A DNA stretch of 64,000 nucleotides from Tuctoria greenei (lineage: Eukaryota > Streptophyta > Magnoliopsida > Poales > Poaceae): NCBI GenBank assembly GCA_036927565.1, contig JAYESD010000002.1:223265882-223329881 (forward strand). The letters run 5' to 3'. The translations under genes and the position numbers were made by a program. The notes under the pieces were generated by a model. It made no database searches. It worked only from the letters and a program-made list of their open reading frames with translations, and was not told the origin of the DNA. Position 1 is the first letter of the stretch. Each line of letters begins with the position of its first letter. This document shows, piece by piece, positions 59,371 through 64,000 of the stretch.

Positions 59371-60649
59371 ACTACCACAAGGTGTAGTCGGGTTGTAGTA
59401 GAAAGACATTGGCAGTCTGTCAGGTGTCCAGAAGCCTTGTGGCTGATAGGAAGGTGCGCCGTAGGATCCTCCATGCGCCAGAAGGTACTTCAGAGGAGGG
59501 GCAGGTGCGCGTGGACATGTCGGGAAGCCTAGAGGAGGATCGAGATGGGGCGAAGCACCATCCCAAAGCCGCAAGGTCCCGTTCCATGAATTCCCCGGAG
59601 TGGGAAATCCACCATTGTTACTGGTTTCATTATGCTAGTTCCAATTACGACGATTTCGACCTCGGTTGGAGGATGAGAGGCCAGAGACAGCAGCACCGGA
59701 GGTAGGAGTGCTTGATGCAGGGCCACCAGAAACGGGAGCACGTGGAGGAGCGCCACCAGATGATGCAAAAGACGAGGTGCGTCCCGCACCTACGGAGGTG
59801 GCCGCCAATGCATTGGCGTTTCCCGACTTGGACTTCATCTCAATCTCCTCAAGTTGGAGGTCGTTGCGGACCTCGACAAATGTGGGAAAGGGGCTCTGAC
59901 GCTTGAGAAGGGATGCCATCTAAGAGAACTGCTTGTTCAGCCCACGAAGCGTCGTGAGAACGAGAGTGTAGTAGTGGACGACCTCGCCCAAGTCACCGAG
60001 CGCATCGGCCATCGACTTAATACGATGACAATAGTCGGTGATGGAGAGGTCACCCTGGACGAACGTGCGAAACTTGGCATCCAAAATCAAAGCACGGGTC
60101 TCCCGGTTGCCAATGAACTGCTCTTGAAGCCCAAGCCAGATGGAACGAGCTATGGGTATGCCCGCCGAGGCGATCTCAATAAGATCAGGAGAGATGGTGC
60201 CGTGAAGCCAAGAGATGATGGTCCAGTCCATGGATCGCCAATGAGTCGGCAACAGTGGGATCAATGTCGGTGAGGACATGATCGGAGAGCTCGTACTTCC
60301 CGAGGGTGTTGAGGAAGAGACTCTTCCACCGACTATAGTGCAGCGAAAGGTTGTCGAGGACAATGGGGATCTTTGACTTGATGTTGAGGACGGCGATTGC
60401 TTGAGCATGCAGAGAAGCAACGATGTCAACCGCCGAAGGAGAGAGGTCGTGGTTGATCAAGTCACGACGGATCTCGTCAGCTGCGTGAAGCAACATGCAA
60501 CGCGCCTCGTCGGCCGATGCACGTGCACGTGCTGCCTCGATGGCCAGTCAATTCGCCTCCTCGGTCAATCGAGTTAGCTCGGCAGCCAAGGCGATCTACT
60601 GTGAGGCTGCTTGTGCGTCCGCGGAGCCATCGCCAACAGAAGCCATCAT
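59371..60649 (-). pseudogene. gag: Copia-4 gag
   Basis: Minus-strand ATG at 60649 (MMASVGDGSADAQAAS), with stops near 60600 and 60550 and at least two frame changes. Recognisable: HDLSPSAVDIVASLHAQA, LSLHYSRWKSLFLNTLGKYE, IARSIWLGLQEQFIGNRETR, ILDAKFRTFVQGDLSITDYC, then S/G-rich SNRGRNRRNWN and a proline/tyrosine-rich tail up to a short C-run near 59370 where the frame changes. A canonical CCHC knuckle is not seen. Confidence 0.85.
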
Positions 60650-60950
60650 GAAGTAAGAAACACGATGCACGAGCGTCAATCTGCTGCAGCGGAGACCGTG
60701 GACGCGCGACGCATGGTGACGAAGACTTCAGACCAGGCGCGGGCCGCGTGGAAGGCCGCACGTAGGCGTGCGGCGGTCTTTGAAGGACCCCGCTCTAGAA
60801 CGCGGTGTGCGCGGAATTTTTTCGGCGGCACAGGCATGCCAAAAAAAAGTCGCGCGCAGAGGGCGGCGATTCGCCGCGAGCCAAACTCGACGCAAGAGGC
60901 GGAGTTGGGCGTAGCTAGCGGAAGTTAGGAACGAACCTAATCTGATACCA
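60650..60950 (-). other. Copia-4 leader and primer-binding site
   Basis: Plus 'cctaatctgatacca' at 60936-60950, i.e. TGGTATCAGATTAGG on minus directly after the LTR: Met primer-binding site with 10-11 matching bases. The rest is a GC-rich leader; the plus-strand 105-codon frame here is a shadow. Confidence 0.85.
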
Positions 60951-61079
60951 TGATGGAAATATTGGGGAAAAAATAATTATTGTATTTTATTGATTAAAAA
61001 TCCCTAGGGGTGGTAGATATATATAAGGGGGTCAGGGGACCTCCCTTGGTTACATAGGCAATGTGATATTATTCTAACA
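60951..61079 (-). repeat. Copia-4 5' LTR
   Basis: 129 bp, TGATGGAAAT...TCTAACA on plus. Compared with 55684-55812 I count about five substitutions and no clear indel. Confidence 0.92.
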
Positions 61080-61084
61080 GAATG

Positions 61085-61252
61085 TGCATGCGTATTTGAT
61101 GAAGAACGTGGAGATGGTGCACTATGTCGTCCACCACCTTGGCCTCCTCCTTTCATGCATAGAAGAATATTTGATGGCGTTGCACATATGGATCCACACG
61201 TGAGAGAAGATGATCTTGAGTCGAGGACGACTCCAATTCAAGAAGAGGAGGA
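61085..61252 (+). pseudogene. Reina-like pol C-terminal tail and polypurine tract
   Basis: Encodes ESRTTPIQEEEDDEDIHNTP, a typical end of Reina-type grass polyproteins that carries on into the 3' LTR. AAGAAGAGGAGGA immediately before TGATGAGG is the polypurine tract. It is preceded by a P/H-rich stretch of the same frame. Everything between the leader and this tail has been deleted. Confidence 0.7.
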
Positions 61253-62105
61253 TGATGAGGACATACACAACACTCCATTGAACATACAAGATGCAATCAA
61301 TAGAATTCGCACACAATAATTAACTTTAGAGGTGAGCTCGTTCTTATATGTTTCCTTATATATTTTTGAGAATAGATTGCTACCCAATAATTTAATTGTG
61401 ATTAGGATACATGGAGTGATTCAAGGAATAACTGGAGGAAGGTTTAGGGGCCTGGAGGACCAGAGGATACATTCACAGAAGATGGAAAACGACCCCAACT
61501 CAAAATCGTGTCCAACTCGGAGTCCAGGAGCAGTTCACACTAAAGCGGATGTCCAGGACTGGACGTTTTACATATGCATGGAATGGGGCGATGGTAAACT
61601 TTCCGATGCCTCTGGTCCCATGTCAAAATTCCTTCGGAGTCGACGGGAATCATCGAAACAAAATCGAGTTCAGAATCTGTCAGGGTGCTGCACCACCGTA
61701 TTGGGCCATTGGGCCTTGTATCAATTCTACATCTCTTGTTTTCGTGTCTTAGGGTTAGGTCACGACTCCAACACCCCCTTGCATGTCCTCCCACCTATAT
61801 ATACTCCATAGTAGCTGCCATGAGAAACTGGTTTTGCTTAGATTAATCTGTTATACACAGTTTTGCCGTTCATCGGTTTGTGAGACCCCAACTTAGCAAT
61901 TCAGATTGCTTCTACCGTGTTCTTGCTTGTGTACTCAGTTGCACTTGCAGGGATTAGCCTTCTTGGTGAGGTCAATCGTGTGCAGCACGGTTGATAACCA
62001 GTTCGTGTTCTACTCGAGAGCCTCGGATTATCAACGTTGAGATCTCCATCAATCGACTTATCCATTACCTTTCGGGAGATCGGGCCTAAACCTTTTTCTC
62101 TACCA
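61253..62105 (+). repeat. Reina-like 3' LTR
   Basis: 853 bp, TGATGAGGACAT to TCTCTACCA. It lacks the ~35-bp and ~20-bp stretches around 54545 and 55000 of the 5' LTR. TATATATAC lies near 61795. Confidence 0.88.
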
Positions 62106-62110
62106 CCTCA

Positions 62111-62585
62111 TGACCAAGGAGGGAAGAAAGAAGGTTAAATCTAAACCACCTTATTCAAATTCATCTCTTGATAATTTTCGTAGTGGTAGTTATAATAAAG
62201 ACATGATTAAAGACATGAGTAAGAGCACCTTGAAAAGATTGAAATTGTTATCAAATGAGATATTTAAGAAGGAAGGGCTCATTAACCGTCAAGAGGACAT
62301 GCTCATCTAAAAAAAGGAGAGATGTCAAGAGTTTGAGAAGCTCTTGGAGATTGAAAGAGAAAGAAGCAATGCACTTGAGCGTGAACTCGCTTTGAGTAAG
62401 GAAACTTGATCAAATCTTCAGAAGACTACAATTGTGCTAAAGGATGAACTTGTTAGCTTGACAAAAGATAACAAGATCCTTGAAACACAAGTGGAATCTC
62501 TCAAGGTCAATGCACCTTCTCCCTCGAAAAGATCACCTTCCACAAAAGTCAAATCCGAAACACCTCGAGCTTGATGGTGCCCTAA
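62111..62585 (+). pseudogene. gag: Copia-3 gag, distal coiled-coil part
   Basis: Continues the gag frame of 53743-54223: TKEGRKKVKSKPPYSNSS, then a charged heptad-like stretch (MIKDMSKSTLKRLKLLSNEI, EFEKLLEIERERSNALERE, LVSLTKDNKILETQVESL) with stops near 62308 and 62407. It ends where a Tekay-type LTR is inserted, so Copia-3 pol is outside the window. Confidence 0.7.
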
Positions 62586-64000
62586 TGTGACACCCAGTTC
62601 CGAAAATGGACCAAGCGTAATGCGTATGGGTGCCCCGGATGTTTAACTCACATACACAAGTGATTCACAATTGATAAACATATATAGACCATGTCTCAAA
62701 TAATAATACTAATAATAGTACCTTATTACAAACCAAATAGTCTCAAATACAACTCTATTGAAACTGCAGCGGAAAAACTAAACACTAATGACTCCAATCT
62801 CCACAGGCAAGTTTGACGGTAACAAGCACGCCTAGTACTCCTCAAATACTCCTGGTACTCCACCTGGTCACCTGCGTCTAAATTTTGCGGGGAAATAGCA
62901 AGGGTGAGCACATGTCGTACTCAGCAAGTGTGGGAAAAGTATGACTTGTAGCTTAAATAAGGAATGATAATAAAATGGCTATTTGCATAAAAGTACATTC
63001 AAAACAGTTGAAAATGAAATTATAAAATTATTTAGTGAGGTCTATCTAAAAATAACCCTAATATCATCAATTTCAACTTAAATAACCAATATCAGCAATA
63101 ATAATCCATAATCAACTCATAACTGCTCATTTATCTCAAATTCATAAATTCCATATACCAAAGCCATTTAATTAACCAATACTAGTTCCCAATTCAATTC
63201 CAGCCAGTAAACCAAATTGAAGTCCAAATTCTAATCTTGTGAGGGTCCAGGTTGCTCATGACCGGGAGCACGGCTATCATGATAGTTTTAAAACACACTC
63301 TGCAGAGGCTGTACCACTTTGCCCTCAAGTTCGTGATTTCATCACCTTTCGATGACTATGAAATCTCAATTATGCTGTCTCACACTTCCTTAGGTGTGTG
63401 GCCAAGAGATCACAAAATAGCCTTTACAAAGTGATTACTATCCTATTTAGACCCCACTGAGGTTTCACCGGTGGTGATGTCTCCAACTGAGCACATCCAA
63501 CCAAGGGCCCCCTCTTGAGCCATTCAGATACTAGGGTAGTCCCACCATCACTACAAACCCAATCAGACTACCCCTTCTCCGAGCATTCTTAATGGTCCAA
63601 ACAGCACTGGCAATTCACTAATTACTCAGCTATGCCGCACCCATACTTGGCCCTGTGGTTGCATTATAAATCCTGGATGGTTGCTCCATGAACCGGTCCT
63701 TAGATCTAAAGCAAGGAAAACCATCAAAACAGTCCAACCAATTCCACATAACCGACTTGCTTAGATTACTAGGCACCATGTTGCTAAAGGGTCATCAATA
63801 TCTATTCTCATCATTCATGTGTTCAATAGTTCACAATTAAGCTGTTTAATTGTTTCCCAAACAAAATTGCGCCTTGCGAAGCAAAAAGTGCAAAATACCT
63901 TCCCTACTCTCTACATAGTGTTCAAGCGACAAGGGTGGTAATACAAAACTAGTAAACTCCTATAATTGGGTTTTCCCATCAATTTCGACACAAGCTTGCA
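62586..64000 (-). repeat. Third Tekay-type LTR, continuing off the window
   Basis: Begins TGTGACACCC and is collinear with 38416 onward (including the ~870-bp part missing from 49715-51452). The right end is not in the window, so it could be a solo LTR or the 3' LTR of a whole minus-strand element inserted in Copia-3. No gene is present. Confidence 0.88.

Larger units (their letters stand above)
55684..61079 (-). mobile_element. Copia-4, Ale/Retrofit-type Copia, nearly complete
   Basis: 5,396 bp, minus strand. 129-bp LTRs at both ends (55684-55812 and 60951-61079) differ at about five positions. Target duplication GATTG (55679-55683) versus GAATG (61080-61084). PBS, gag, PR, IN, RT and RH are all present in order. 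The very short LTRs and gag wording (NIKSKIPIVLDNLSLHYSRW) fit the Ale lineage. Youngest-looking element of the window. Confidence 0.93.
54224..62105 (+). mobile_element. Reina-like Gypsy, internally deleted (LARD-like)
   Basis: LTR pair 54224-55140 and 61253-62105, perfect target duplication CCTCA (54219-54223 and 62106-62110), primer-binding site and polypurine tract present. Apart from the later Copia-4, only ~710 bp of internal sequence remain: a leader (55141-55683) and the very end of pol (61085-61252). Gag and almost all of pol are gone, so it is non-autonomous. Confidence 0.85.

Noticed and set aside
1..64000. CRISPR arrays, bacterial operons, tRNA or rRNA genes
   Set aside because: None seen. 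The tandem arrays lack spacer-repeat structure, and the sequence is plainly a plant repeat region.

Overview
This window reads as plant nuclear heterochromatin, most likely from a grass. I found no host gene, tRNA, rRNA or CRISPR. Nearly every stretch over a few hundred bases belongs to an LTR retrotransposon: Sirevirus and Ale-type Copia, and Athila-, Tat-, Tekay- and Reina-like Gypsy. The grass assignment is inference from the style of these families (Sireviruses with multiple polypurine tracts, Gypsy LTRs beginning TGTGACACCC or TGTAAAATCC, short-LTR Ale elements). I cannot name a species.

The window can be read as one ancient minus-strand Athila-like element pulled apart by nested insertions. 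Its visible pieces are an ORF1 fragment (12980-13236 and 35434-35554), a gag-protease region (36250-37830), a leader with primer-binding site (to 38193) and an LTR end (38194-38415). Left side: a minus-strand Tat-like Gypsy ('Gypsy-B', LTR 11954-12979, pol 9143-11769) sits in Athila ORF1. It is interrupted by a long LTR ('LTR-X', 7501-9142), which is interrupted by Sirevirus-1 (about 292-7500), which abuts an inverted Sirevirus LTR (1-291). Middle: a plus-strand non-autonomous Athila relative ('element A', 13237-35428) is inserted in ORF1. Its 5' LTR carries a 4.25-kb solo LTR-X (13528-17775, target duplication TCGGC). Its 3' LTR carries a complete Sirevirus-2 (24542-34771).

Right side: a minus-strand Tekay-type chromovirus begins at 38416 inside the Athila LTR. 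Its gag is split by a second solo LTR-X (43123-47337). Its right-hand LTR (from 49715) is interrupted near 51453 by a plus-strand Copia ('Copia-3'). Copia-3 gag is split by a deleted Reina-like element (54224-62105, duplication CCTCA), which contains a minus-strand Ale-type Copia ('Copia-4', 55684-61079, 129-bp LTRs). A further Tekay-type LTR starts at 62586 and leaves the window.

No coding region is fully intact; all carry stops, frameshifts or deletions. Copia-4 is the best preserved. Items most worth a second look are: the hairpin-forming tandem array in element A (21935-22410); the anomalous 3' end of element A, which includes a primer-binding-like motif; an unrecognised same-strand ORF upstream of Tekay gag (48412-49346); a 63-bp in-phase minisatellite in Gypsy-B pol; a small ORF repeated in the Sirevirus LTRs; and a palindrome shared between Gypsy and Copia LTRs.
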